Part shown: piece by piece, positions 36,516 through 46,160 of the stretch
How positions within the stretch are numbered: the stretch's first letter is position 1
Layout: each line of letters opens with the position of its first letter
Assembly (NCBI GenBank): GCA_963971535.1
Contig: OZ020589.1
Coordinates: 88,397,183 to 88,461,182 of the forward strand
Length of the DNA stretch: 64,000 nt
Reading direction: 5' to 3'
Source: Notolepis coatsorum
Taxonomy: Eukaryota; Chordata; Actinopteri; Aulopiformes; Paralepididae
The notes under the pieces: model-generated
What the model saw: only the letters and a program-made list of their open reading frames with translations
What the model was told of the DNA's origin: nothing
The model's database searches: none
Program-made: the position numbers and the translations under genes

Positions 36516-38825
36516 TGTGAGGTTTTGTCCGCTGCTCACCAACTTTCTCTGTTTTCTTTAAGCCTACTGTTAGAAATTCCCTTCTCACTCACTCTCTCTA
36601 GCCCCCACCCTCTTGTTCTTTACTCTCGTTTACTCTCAGTGGCCACACCTGGACTATTATCAATTACCTCTCGCACCTGTGGTGGCAGGCTAATTAGTTC
36701 CCCTGTGGGCTTTAAATACCAGGGCTCTTCCCCTCGTTTCGGCGTGGGGTCGTGTTGTATTCATGCTGAGTCATATTCTCTAACATCTAGACTCTTTCGG
36801 GAGATCCTCTGGTCTACCAATGCTGTATATGGATTTCTCCAGCCTTGAGATGTTTTTGCTCCAGCCTTCGTCTGCTGTCGCCGTAGCCTGTGGAGGAGAC
36901 TGTTCTGCGCTCCCTGTACTTCCACGGGAGGCACCCCAGCGCTCCACTGCAGACCCCAGCGCAGCTGTTCGTCCTGACGCACATCTAGACCAACGCGCAT
37001 CTCCCGGACCCTCGGGCTTGGCACGCTCTCCAGTCACCAGCGCGCAACGCGCATCTGCAAGGGCTTGGCACGCTCTCCAGTCACCAGCGCGCAACGCGCA
37101 TCTTCAAGGGCTTGGCACGCTCTCCAGTCTCCAGCGCGCAACGCGCATCTTCCAAGGATCCTCGTGCTTGGCACGCTCTCCAGTCACCAGCGCGCAACGC
37201 GCATCTGCAAGGGCTTGGCACGCTCTCCAGTCACCAGCGCGCAACGCGCATCTTCAAGGGCTTGGCACGCTCTCCAGTCTCCAGCGCGCAACGCGCATCT
37301 TCCAAGGATCCTCGTGCTTGGCACACTCCTCCTCGCAGACGCACCCCGAGGCGTCTCTCGGTTCCGACGTGCACACCAAGGTGTGGCGCGCCACTCTGTT
37401 CCTCGGCTCCGACAGCGGCTACCCGGTGGACGACACCCTCGCCACCGCCGCTGTTCCAGCACCCTGTTCCTCGGCTCCGACAGCGGCTACCCGGTGGACG
37501 ACACCCTCGCCACCGCCGCTGTTCCAGCACTCTGTTCCTCGGCTCCGACAGCGGCTACCCGGTGGACGACACCCTCGCCACCGCCGCTGTTCCAGCACTC
37601 TGTTCCTCGGCTCGGACAGCCAGCTACCCGGTGGCGACACCCTCGCCGCCGCTGCTGTTCCTGCACCATTACGCATACGCCTGGGTGAGTTTTGATTGTG
37701 ATGTCACTCACCCAGCGTAATGCCTCTTGCCCCCGTCCCGCTGCGTTTCCTGTACCATTACGCATACGCCTGGGTGAGTTTTGATTGTGATGTCACTCAC
37801 CCAGCGTAATGCCTCTTGCCCCCGTCCCGCTGCTGTTCCTGCACCATTACGCATACGCCTGGGTGAGTTTTGATTGTGATGTCACTCACCCAGCGTAATG
37901 CCTCTTGCCCTCGTCCCGCTGCTGTCCCTGTACCATTACGCATACGCCTGGGTGAGTTTTGATTGTGATGTCACTCACCCAGCGTAATGCCTCTTGCCCC
38001 CGTCCCGCTGCGTTCCTGTACCATTCCGCATACGCTTGGGTGAGTTTTGATTGTGATGTCACTCACCCAGCGTAATGCCTTCTTTTCTTGTTCTCACTTA
38101 GTTAGTAGTTTGGACATTTCATCTCCCACTCTGTTTTTGTTCTCACTTAGTTAGTAGTTTGGACATTTCATCTCCCACTCTGTTTTTGTTCTCACTTAGA
38201 TAGTATTTTTGGACATTACATCTCCCCCTGTGTGTTTGTCACACGAAGATATTATTACTTTGTTACTTTGTTTATTTGGACTGTTCTGCATCTGCTCTGT
38301 TTGTTCCCTTTTGAATATTAACCCTCTCCTCTGTTCTGCAGAGCGGCCCAGATGTTTTCCCACCAGTCCCCAGTTCCTCCCTGTCCCCAGCCCGCCTCCG
38401 CGGGCCTCAGTCCCCTCTGTCCCTAGTTCTCCCCTTCTAGTTCCACCTAGTTCCTGGTCCCAAGTTCTCCCCTTCTAGTTCCACCTAGTTCCTTGTCCCT
38501 AGTTCTCCTAGTCCCCAGTTCTCCTGTTCCCTAGCTCTCCTTGTCCCGACATCTCCTAGTCTCTAGTTCCTCTGTTTCCTTAACCTTCCCCTAGCGTTCC
38601 TTTAATGTTTCCCCTAGCGTTCATTAACCTTCCCTTAGTGTACCCTTTTCCTGCCCGCCTCTTAAAGGCACCTAGTTTTTCCCCTCTGGTTATATTCCTG
38701 TATTTGTGTTCTCCCTTAAAGGGACAGTGCCCTTTTTTCCCTGTCTCTCAATAAATATCTGTTTCTTGGCAAACCATCATACCTGTCTTGTGTTGTGCGA
38801 TTGGGGTCGGTTACAAACCATAACA
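36516..38825 (+). repeat. LTR copy 6, right end of the array
   Basis: 2310 bp, complete, followed directly by GATTG and the LINE. By eye it differs from copy 1 at about three positions only. Confidence 0.9.
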
Positions 38826-38830
38826 GATTG
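38826..38830. repeat. Target-site duplication, right copy (GATTG)
   Basis: Matches 17766-17770 and belongs to the interrupted LINE sequence. Confidence 0.9.
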
Positions 38831-40009
38831 GAATGGGTCATGCAGATTATGGGTTTCTAGAACCATGAGAAGCTGCTCAGCCACAATTTTCTCCAGCACC
38901 TTGGACAGCAGAGGTAGTTTGGAGATTGGTCTATAATTCTCAGGAAGAGAGGGGTCTAGGTTAGCCTTTTTTAAAAGAGGTTGAACTATGGCATGTTTAA
39001 AAAGGCTAGGGACAGAACCTGATGCCAGAGAGCGGTTAATTATTGACAGAATTGTGGGACCAATTGAGTCAAGGACCTCTAAAATCAGGGATGAGGGAAC
39101 AGCATCAAGGGGATTAAAAGAGGGTTTCGTTTTGTGCAGCACTATAGAAACCTGCTCTAAGGTGACTGGAGAGAACGAGTCTAGCAGCGCGAGAGGAGGA
39201 GAGACAGTGGTAGGAAGGCTGTCAGAAAGGGATGAGGGGCAGATGCCTGCTCTAACACCACTGACCTTATCCACAAAATAATTCAAAAAGTTATTACAGT
39301 CAATATAAGAATATACAGGTACACATGGAGGCACAGGAGCAACAATAGTATTGATTGTTTCAAACAAAACCCTTGAGTTTCCCTTGTTGGATGATATTAG
39401 ATTAGCAAAATATGCAGTTCTTGCATCCCTTATCATGTCATTAAACTGGATCAATAGCTCCTTGAGATGTAACCTGTGGACTTCAAGCTTGGAGGCTTTC
39501 CATAAACGCTCTGTCTTTCTACACTGACGTCTAAAACTGCGGATAGACTCATTGAACCAGGGAGTAGAATTGGTACGGGAGGCAGGTCTGGATTTAAAAG
39601 GAGCAACTATGTCCAAAATAGTGGAACATTGGTCATGAAAAGACTGCACAAGGGACTCTAACTCATTGCAATTGGACAGAACATCAGAGTCAAATAATGT
39701 TGAAAATGTATCTGCAGAGTTTTGCTTAATTATACGTCTGTGCGTCATCTGGTTATGAGGGAGCACATCAGAGTTAAAACAAACATCAAAAAGTATACAC
39801 TTATGGTCACTCAGATGGAAATCCTGGAGGTTGACATTCTTAATGTTTAACCCATGTGAGAAAACTAAATCTAAAGTATGCCCGGCTACATGAGTAGGAC
39901 CCGAAATATGCTGAAAAAAATTAAAAGAGTCAGTAATCGCGAGAAAATCTGATGCGGCCTTTGATGTGACGTCATCAACATGAAAATTAAAATCACCGGT
40001 GACCAGCAC
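38831..40009 (-). CDS. LINE ORF2, endonuclease C-terminus to reverse transcriptase N-terminus (fragment)
   Basis: Minus-strand frame of about 390 residues from the same LINE as 16331-17770. From the right it starts in the AP-endonuclease domain: VTGDFNFHVD carries the catalytic Asp/Asn pair, GHTLDLVFS follows, and LSDHKCILFDV carries the active-site Asp-His. A linker rich in Ser, Arg and Lys with RDARTAYFANLI leads to the start of reverse transcriptase, LPENYRPISKLPLLSKVLEKI. It ends at HDPFQ, which continues directly into SGFRKFHSTE at 17770, so the LTR array sits inside one reverse-transcriptase gene. The 5' side is cut at 40010 by another insertion. The frame is open throughout, so the LINE was fairly young when hit. 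Confidence 0.9.
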
Positions 40010-40199
40010 CAGTGGCGTCGTTAGCCCTGGGCTTCCGGGGCTTTAGCCCCGGATGTTTTTCTCCTAGCCCCGGATCTAAAAAATAAAAATAAAAAATTGT
40101 TACGTTTTTTTCTTTTTTTTTTACTTTTTACTTTTTACTTTTTCTTTTTTTATATGTCAGCATCCCCATTGTCTGTGCTGAATGTTTGTTAGTGTTTGG

Positions 40200-40334
40200 T
40201 ATTTTTTGTTGGTTTTTAGTACTTTTAAACATCCATTTTTAGTAAGTAGTTTTCATTTGATCCTATAATTCTTTCATTCACCGATTTGTGGACTTTTTTT
40301 TTAGTGTCCTGAAAGGCGCCTTATAAATCAAATG

Positions 40335-40335
<1 letters not shown>
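40200..40335 (+). mobile_element. L2-type LINE 3'-tail fragment
   Basis: CCTGAAAGGCGCCTTATAAA followed by an ATT microsatellite is the standard 3' end of L2-group LINEs and SINEs that borrow it. The 5' limit is unclear. Confidence 0.5.
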
Positions 40336-40422
<87 letters not shown>

Positions 40423-40428
40423 ATAATA

Positions 40429-40523
<95 letters not shown>
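40336..40523. repeat. (ATT)n microsatellite
   Basis: About 60 ATT units with one short phase change (AATAAT near 40421-40429). Runs of Asn, Ile or Tyr in predicted frames come from this tract. Confidence 0.98.
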
Positions 40524-40976
40524 CATCCAGGAGGGAAAAGACACTTTGGATAGTAGGGACTGCATCTCTGCCTGTCCTGACCAGGAAACTGTAATCTCCT
40601 CTGGCAATAGTTGGATATTGTAATGTGTGGCGAGGGGTTGCAGCAATTCCACTGAGAGAAACTGGTCTGAGGCTGGATAACATGCCTGTATGCCTCTCAT
40701 AAGTTGTTATCCAACTCATGAGAACCTGCTCTCAAGCTCTTGCAGCATTCTGTCGACGACTGGATAGAACAGTCTCTGTCTCAGCTGATCTCCTGAGCTG
40801 AGGTCTGAGCTTGTGCCACAAGATGACTCAACTACATACTCGTCCATCCTTTTCTGCTTCCTCCTTTGGCTGGTAGTATGTTCCTCAATCCAAAGGCCAT
40901 TACATATGGCCTTTGTCCTGTCATACATGTCCACTGCCATCTCTGAGGTGCGATAACCTTTGAGTGTGTCCTGCAC
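40524..40976 (-). pseudogene. hAT transposase remnant (ZMYM1-like)
   Basis: Minus strand. The part at 40716-40976 contains DTLKGYRTSEMAVDMYDRTK, then a basic stretch QRRKQKRMDE and LRQRLFYPVVDRMLQELESR. After two in-frame stops (near 40705-40715) the same frame continues MRGIQACYPASDQFLSVE and LQPLATHYNI down to the ATT tract. The order FYPxxDRMLxELxxRFS then GIQAxxPxS is that of the ZMYM1-like/hAT transposase core. The zinc finger and N-terminal catalytic part and the C-terminal dimerisation domain are missing, so it is a dead fragment. Confidence 0.7.
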
Positions 40977-40987
40977 TGTGCTTTTAA

Positions 40988-41937
40988 CACTTTAATCGCC
41001 ATGGGTTAAATTCTTAATATACCATCCTCCGCCAGCTCTATTTGTCTATGGAGAAGTTCCCCTTCTTTGCAGGGCTATAACTTTTTAAATTCTATTGCTA
41101 CATTGCCATTATTATGGCCCATTCAATGTCCTATATGTATTGTTCAGGGTGTAGCAACGTTAAACCTTTTCATTCACATATTCATACTAAAATATGGTCT
41201 AAAGTACAAGTATGTTTTTATCGTTTTCTGCAGCTTTCTTCAGAACGTGATTTATAGCCCTAAATGCATTATATTGATGATCAAATACAGTTTGGTAGGA
41301 ATCTGTGCGAGATAAAAAGTTTCAACTGGACGTACTTCTAGAAGTTCTACGCATCATCTGATGTTGACCGGATGGGCGGGGGATCGTTTATAATTCCGTG
41401 GGCAGCGTTAGATGATTCATCCAGAGTGGGTCATATGTTCATCAGATCAGTTCGTATAGAATACGTTAGAAAATAACGCTGAATCTTACCGTGGCTTCCT
41501 CGCGCCGCTGGCAGATGAGCGTGGAACAGATTTTCTTCTATTATGGGATGTAGAAATGCCCGATCCATTTCCAGGTTGTATAATAGTGTATATGTCCAAA
41601 TAACGTTGTTTATTGAGTTAGGGCGAGCAATCTATTATCCAGTGTTTCAAGATGGAGTCGCGGGAGCTATAGCGAGTGGCCGGACCACATTTGGATGAGT
41701 ACTACCGGTTCAAAGGTTAATATCCGGTTGGCGATCTGCCGATCGGCCACCAGATAGCGCTCTTGAACCGCTAGAGAGTTGAGAGGAGATCAGCACTGTG
41801 TCTCAGGGCTCCGGAAAGGAAATATGATTTCGATGACAGATTTTTGAAATATTGACATCAAAGACGAGTTACGGCGTCTTCGGCAGAATGAGCATGGCTC
41901 GGAATGACGTGAAAACTCGTTTTCGGCGACCATAGTG
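40988..41937. mobile_element. piggyBac-type MITE (950 bp)
   Basis: The segment is flanked by TTAA on both sides (40984-40987 and 41938-41941). Its ends are imperfect inverted repeats: CACTTTAATCGCC on the left and GGCGACCATAGTG on the right. TTAA duplication with a terminal CAC/GTG is characteristic of piggyBac transposons. There is no transposase; the longest open frame (82 codons) is unremarkable. It sits against the end of the hAT remnant. Confidence 0.6.
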
Positions 41938-41941
41938 TTAA

Positions 41942-42498
41942 ATAGTACAGATATTGAAGATGTGCACTTTAACGCAGCAGCACCTGGAGCCATCCATACC
42001 CATGTCCAGTGTCCTATAATAAGCTTTAATCGAACCCTGGTTCATTTCCTCGGATAGTCCGGTTGGTTTGGGGTGGTGTGAAAGCTCATTCACTCTTGCA
42101 AGTGAACCCTGCTGCGGTTCATTTGAGATGTGAATGCAAAGCGGACCAAAGGCAGGAAAAGACCCAAAAATCAAATCATTTTTTTATAAGACTGAAACAT
42201 ATGTATATAATGAAACACACAATACAGTTCTTTTTCGATTGCCTAAGCATGATTTTGAAAACGGGGCCCGGTGTTTCAAAACACACAATTAGCACAACCA
42301 CACACACAATTATCAGAACACATCAGATCCTTTGCTAAATTAAACACTTGTCAAAACCATACACTAATTTATAAAAACTACATTTTGTTACCATATGAAA
42401 CACACGTTTCATATGACTTAATTCTGTTTGAACCAGTTACACACACTGCTGTGCTTAAAATAAAACACATTTAGCAATTCTACTTCTCAGTGATTAGA
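41942..42498. other. Unassigned, MITE-like sequence
   Basis: The part 42020-42150 has paired words such as GAACCCTGGTTCATTT and GAACCCTGCTGCGGTTC, which recall subterminal repeats of small fish DNA elements, but termini and target duplication could not be placed. The rest (42170-42498) is rich in AAACACAC-type words that continue on the far side of the next element. No gene is seen. Confidence 0.3.
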
Positions 42499-43026
42499 GT
42501 ACTGTAAGTGAAGTACGCAGAGAATGTGCAAATATACAATACATTCACCAAACACTACACAAGACCAATGCTGTGATGAAAATATAATTTATTTATCTAC
42601 ATATACCCAAATCAATGATGCAGACTGATGAAAATATAAATGTTCTCTCCATATAACCAAATCAGTCAACATTTCAACATGGAGAATCACAACAATACAT
42701 GTCCCAGTTTTCATGCTACTATGTGCATAACACTGTAAGCTCAGCAAATATCAGACAAACATAAAATACTGTATCCAGTACAGGTTAAAATGACAGTAAA
42801 ACAATTTTTTTTTTTAAATGTAAACAGAAAATACTAGACATTATCTCTTTGCCTAGCTGGATCTGGCAAGATATTTTTTTGTTGTGATTCTCCATGTTGA
42901 CTGATTTGGGAAAATGGGAGAAAATGTATATTTTCATCAGTCTGCATCATTGGTTGTCTTGTGTAGTGTTTGGTGAATGTATTGTATATTTTCACGTTCT
43001 CTGTGTACAGTACTTCACTCTCCTTC
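42499..43026. mobile_element. Long-inverted-repeat element (Tc1/mariner-like or other MITE)
   Basis: The left arm 42499-42694 and right arm 42882-43026 are reverse complements over more than 140 bp, sharing for example TACAATACATTCACCAAACA and CAACATGGAGAATCACAAC. The left arm has an extra ~50 bp. Outer limits are unclear: similar but weaker matching may continue to about 42270 and 43330. No transposase. Confidence 0.65.
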
Positions 43027-43339
43027 CATTTTGGTTGAAGACAGGTGAACTCACCTGCTGCATTTTTATAGTGCTTAAACCTGATTGGTGTATCTACAAT
43101 TAAGCAATGGTGTGTTTGTGGATCTGATGGCTGTGTTTAACCATGTGTGGTAATTTGACATTCTGTGTCTAATGTAATGCAAGTGTGTTTAGTGTTTTGC
43201 AAATCACTGTGTGTATTGTTTTGCAAAAAGTGTGAGGCTGACATTGTAGGGGTGCAAATCTGGGCCTATATTTTGCTCCTTGAGTGTAAGGTTTTGATAA
43301 TTGTGTAATACTTTTGATTTGTAAACTGTAAAGACTAGA
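43027..43339. other. Unassigned, probable outer part of the inverted-repeat element
   Basis: GT-rich words (GTGTGTTT, TTTTGCAAA) mirror the AC-rich words left of 42499. No gene or clear terminus. Confidence 0.3.
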
Positions 43340-43565
43340 GATGAACTGTTTATTTCTTTTGTACATAGGCTGTGCATATGTTTGTTTGTTTGTTTGTTTG
43401 TTTGTTTGTTTGTTTGTTTATTTGCTTATGTGTATGATTCTTAACTGTGTTTTTATTTTGTTATTGGTGTATATGTGTGTATGTATGTATATTTGTACTC
43501 CTGTTGGGGCTTCTTGGACCAGATCAATGTTTTATCTGGCTAAATAAAGGTTAAATAAATAAATA
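43340..43565 (+). mobile_element. LINE 3'-tail fragment with (AAAT)n end
   Basis: A TTTG microsatellite (43380-43418) is followed by TTATCTGGCTAAATAAAGGT and AAAT repeats, the usual 3' end of several fish LINEs (L1-like). No coding part is present. Confidence 0.45.
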
Positions 43566-43756
43566 AGAAACTGATGATTTGGTCCTGTTAACTTTGAATT
43601 TTCTATGGGGACTGCCCAGATCCCTCTCATGGACCTGGACCTCACTTTGAGAACCTCTAATGATTCTAGTTATTCAGTATTCATCTCTAATTACTCTAAA
43701 ATTGCGTATTTCTATGTTTAAAAAAAAATAAAAAAAATAAAAATAAAGTGTGTAAA
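43566..43756. other. Unassigned A-rich spacer
   Basis: No gene seen. It ends in an A/T-rich stretch next to the broken edge of the LINE endonuclease fragment. Confidence 0.4.
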
Positions 43757-44341
43757 TTAAAATACAATAAAATGGATGCGCTCTGCCAACTATGGTGATT
43801 TGTAGTTCAAAGGATTGAAAGGACTCAGAATTCACTGTCCGACATGCAATACAAGTTTTATGAACCAACGCAAGGCCACCTCCACGACCAGATAGCCGTG
43901 GAGTGCTAATGGAGCTACAGTTCGGCGGACAGAGTTCATTGAGATGGGTCTGTTCCAGATCTCTTTGCCAAGTCTCTACAAGAAATAGACAGCTTAACTC
44001 TTCCCGGACAAAAAGGTCATTTATAATAAAAGACTTGTTGGTTATGGATCGAGGTTTGAGGAGGGCCATTTTAATAGTGGAGCTATTCTCTGGGTTAGCT
44101 GGAGTACCTATGGATAGTGCGTGCTGGTGACCCCCTCTACATCGCCTGCCCACCGGCGGCAGTTTACTTGGCCTGTAGCCCACAATTGTTGGAATGGGAG
44201 CGGGAGGCGGGGAGGAGAGGGCACAATGATAATTAATGTACATCAAATTGTCTCTTTGTAATGTATGTAGGCCTACAGGTAGCTGCGTAATAGGCTCTTC
44301 GTAAGTTACAGCTTGGAGGGGCTGCACTTGTGACATGTCAT
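43757..44341 (-). CDS. LINE ORF2 N-terminus, AP-endonuclease (fragment)
   Basis: Minus-strand frame. After a Pro-rich leader it reads IKMALLKPRSITNKSFIIND, FLVETWQRD and GRGGGLALVHK. These are the first conserved blocks of the AP-endonuclease of L2/CR1/Rex1 LINEs: the start strand, the Glu-Thr-Trp block with the catalytic Glu, and the Gly-rich strand. It ends at FYCILIY, a point that lies about 30-40 residues before VTGDFNFH in this family, which is where the fragment at 40009 begins. It therefore probably belongs to the same LINE copy, with about 3.7 kb of later insertions between them. The matching ORF1 part lies just to the right. Confidence 0.75.
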
Positions 44342-44532
44342 TGTTACGTCTGGTACTAGTGTTCTAACTATTGCGACAGTGTCGTGTTATTCTGTTGAGT
44401 TTCACGTTACGGCATATGGCCGAACGTGACGTTGACGTTGATGTTCTGGTGTACGTTACAATGCATGTGTCTGCAGTTCAGTAAATACCGACATGCTGAA
44501 ACTATGTGTTGTCTGATTCTTCCAACATAACA
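44342..44532 (+). mobile_element. Small solo LTR (191 bp)
   Basis: It starts TGTTACGTC and ends CCAACATAACA, giving TG...CA ends with a short inverted repeat (TGTTA/TAACA). It is flanked by GTCAT on both sides (44337-44341 and 44533-44537). It separates the ORF1 and ORF2 parts of the LINE. With no internal region it is a solo LTR of unknown family, moderately old. Confidence 0.7.
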
Positions 44533-44845
44533 GTCATGGTGGAGGGAGTGGTGCTGAGAAGACCTATAGTCCTGACATCACTTTGAGGCAGACCTGACAT
44601 AGCAGTGGAAATAGCTAGCTAGGACTTTTCTTCCCTTTGTGTTGGGATGTAATCTGTCACGGTACAGGCTAGGTTTTTTCCAAAATGAATCAAAGTTGCT
44701 GACGTAACCAAAACCACGAGCATCGCAAATGCCAGATAACCATCTATCAGCACTGTATGTCCGGCAAACATTTTCGGAGCCTCGGTCAAGAGTGGGGAGT
44801 AAACCAGAGAATATAAATTTTTTCCCCAGGCATTCTATAAGGATG
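44533..44845 (-). pseudogene. LINE ORF1 C-terminus, SGNH/esterase-like (fragment)
   Basis: On the minus strand the frame reads FSGLLPTLDRGSENVCR, then DARGFGYVSNFDSFW and YRDRLHPNTKGRKVL. The Phe/Trp block followed by D(R)LHPN and Gly is the C-terminal catalytic block (Asp-x-x-His) of the SGNH hydrolase/esterase domain found in ORF1 of several CR1/L2-like LINEs. It precedes the ORF2 start in the correct order and strand. Whatever its role, it acts in the element's RNA-protein particle. Only the last ~90 residues remain; the right edge fades into another repeat near 44850. Confidence 0.65.
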
Positions 44846-44849
44846 CAGC

Positions 44850-45100
44850 CATGCAGGAGATGCAGACAAGATAAATACTTTCGTCTTGTTTACATCAGGG
44901 TCCCCCATTTTCAATTCATGACATTTATGACATACACAACATACAGATATACAGATATAATAATCTAATCTAATGATCTAATCTAATCATGACATTTATG
45001 ACATACATGACATACAGATATACAGTACTGTTACATTTGTGACATACAAGATATGCAAATATACAGTACTGTTAAACAGATCCTAACAGTAAATATATAC
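44850..45100 (-). mobile_element. Retroposon fragment related to 56278-56680
   Basis: The words GATGCAGAC, TTTCGTCTTGTTTACATCAG and GGGTCCCCCATTTT recur in the same order at 56360-56410, and both copies continue into GACATA-rich sequence. The tail with CAAT repeats is missing here. Low-complexity ATCTAATCTA repeats lie inside at about 44960-44985. Confidence 0.6.
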
Positions 45101-46062
45101 ATACGAGGGGGAGGGAACTGTACATTAGGAGGGGGTGGGTGGTGGGACATTTACTGGGGCCAGTTTCGAATTGCAGACTCCCCCGAATTGCAGGGTTATG
45201 GTTAGGGTTAAGGTTATGGTTAGTTTAAGGTTACAGTGTGGTTAAGGTTAGGGTAGTCTTGAGCAGCCCTTTCTCGCATTGCTGTGTTTTAATCAGGGTG
45301 GGGCCCTTGTGGTGAGCCCCCCCTACAAGCATTGCATGCGCATGAGCCGCGACAAGCTCCTCTAGCCAGGAGTCAAAACTCTGTTAAGCTCCAGAGAGAG
45401 AGGCTGAAAACCCACAGTTCTTGCGCGACGGATGGGAGCCGAATCCCGGATCCGAGTTTTCTGATGAATAGCCCCAAAACATGGAGGTCGCAAACGCAAT
45501 TTATACGCATGGAAGTATTGATTACGCCATAACGAATCATTAAAAAAATATACCGTTAACTGGAATATGTTGTGTGTGCCTTTACACATATGTTGGATAG
45601 GCTTATGTAATTGGTTTGTCATTAAAAACCAATAATAATCGCTCGCCGGCTTCGCTGACCAGAGCTCTCTCAGATTCAAAGTTTTAATTGCAGCCTGGAA
45701 CATACATGTTTCGGAACCAATGTGTAACTAGACAGTTACAATATAACATTTATATTAATTAACCCAGTTAATGCCTTAAGAGAAAGAGTCTGGTGGTCAA
45801 TTGCTACGGAAATGTTGTGTCTTACTAATAATAACTAATTCCTTGGTCAATAGAAGTCTCTGTGATACTTTCTGAATATGATTTGGGAACATCAAATGGG
45901 CAGGCCGCGAAATAACATAACGTTACAATGTACAGTTTCTGACAGCTGGCTGTGTTGTGAAATGTGCATAACGTTATGAATAAACCGCGAAGTCACGCGA
46001 AATAACGTTATACGCGATTGATATGATAACATTACATCCGCCTTTTACTGCGTGACGAGCTA
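45101..46062. other. Unassigned intergenic sequence
   Basis: It includes a GGTTAGGGTTAAGG-type stretch (45190-45255), common in fish genomes and not a telomere array, and AT-rich sequence. Short open frames here show no recognisable motif. Confidence 0.5.
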
Positions 46063-46160
46063 AACCAATCAGAGAGGGGCTTCGCTCAACCAATCAGAGA
46101 GGGGTCTGCAGAAATGGAGTTCAACCAATCAGAGAGGGGTCTGCAGAAATGTGGCTACGA
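46063..46160 (+). repeat. Three CCAAT-containing direct repeats
   Basis: AACCAATCAGAGAGGGG occurs at 46063, 46088 and 46123, the last two with GTCTGCAGAAATG following. Three CCAAT boxes in 80 bp could be promoter-like, but no gene start is evident and the words may belong to a repeat. Confidence 0.7.

Larger units (their letters stand above)
17771..38825 (+). mobile_element. Tandem array of a non-autonomous LTR retrotransposon (six LTRs, five internal regions)
   Basis: A 3849-bp unit (2310-bp LTR plus 1539-bp internal region) is repeated head to tail and closed by a final LTR. LTRs start at 17771, 21620, 25469, 32667 and 36516, with one partial LTR ending at 31127. Each complete LTR begins TGTGAGG and ends CATAACA (TG...CA), the internal region ends in a polypurine tract, and the whole array is bounded by one 5-bp duplication, GATTG. 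This is the structure of a single LTR insertion later expanded by LTR-LTR exchange. The G-run polypurine tract and 5-bp duplication suggest a Ty3/Gypsy origin, but no gag or pol can be recognised, so the family call is tentative. Copies differ by only a handful of bases, so both insertion and expansion look very young. The element cannot move without helper proteins. Confidence 0.9.
40010..40987 (-). mobile_element. hAT element remnant, Tip100/ZMYM1-like, interrupting the LINE
   Basis: The left end CAGTGGCGTCGTTAGCCC resembles the CAGTGGCGTAG termini of Tip100-group hAT transposons, and it cuts the LINE reading frame. Transposase remains follow at 40524-40976 in the orientation that puts their C-terminus toward this end. 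An L2-like 3' tail with a long ATT repeat lies between them. The right terminus is not found; a piggyBac-type MITE abuts it. Confidence 0.5.

Noticed and set aside
17768-38478. Repeated sets of frames (291, 207, 202, 170, 104 codons and others) every 3849 bp
   Set aside because: They lie in the LTR repeat blocks on both strands and overlap one another; codon pattern follows the tandem repeats and no domain is recognisable.
17771-38825. Segmental duplication or satellite of host DNA as explanation for the 3849-bp period
   Set aside because: TG...CA ends, polypurine tract, poly(A) signal and a single GATTG duplication at the outer edges point to an LTR element insertion.
40278-40719. Poly-Asn, poly-Ile and poly-Tyr proteins
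   Set aside because: Translations of the (ATT)n microsatellite fused to part of the hAT remnant.
45190-45255. Telomere-like GGTTAGGGTTAAGG stretch
   Set aside because: Only a few degenerate units; this kind of sequence is common in fish intergenic DNA and is not a telomere repeat array.
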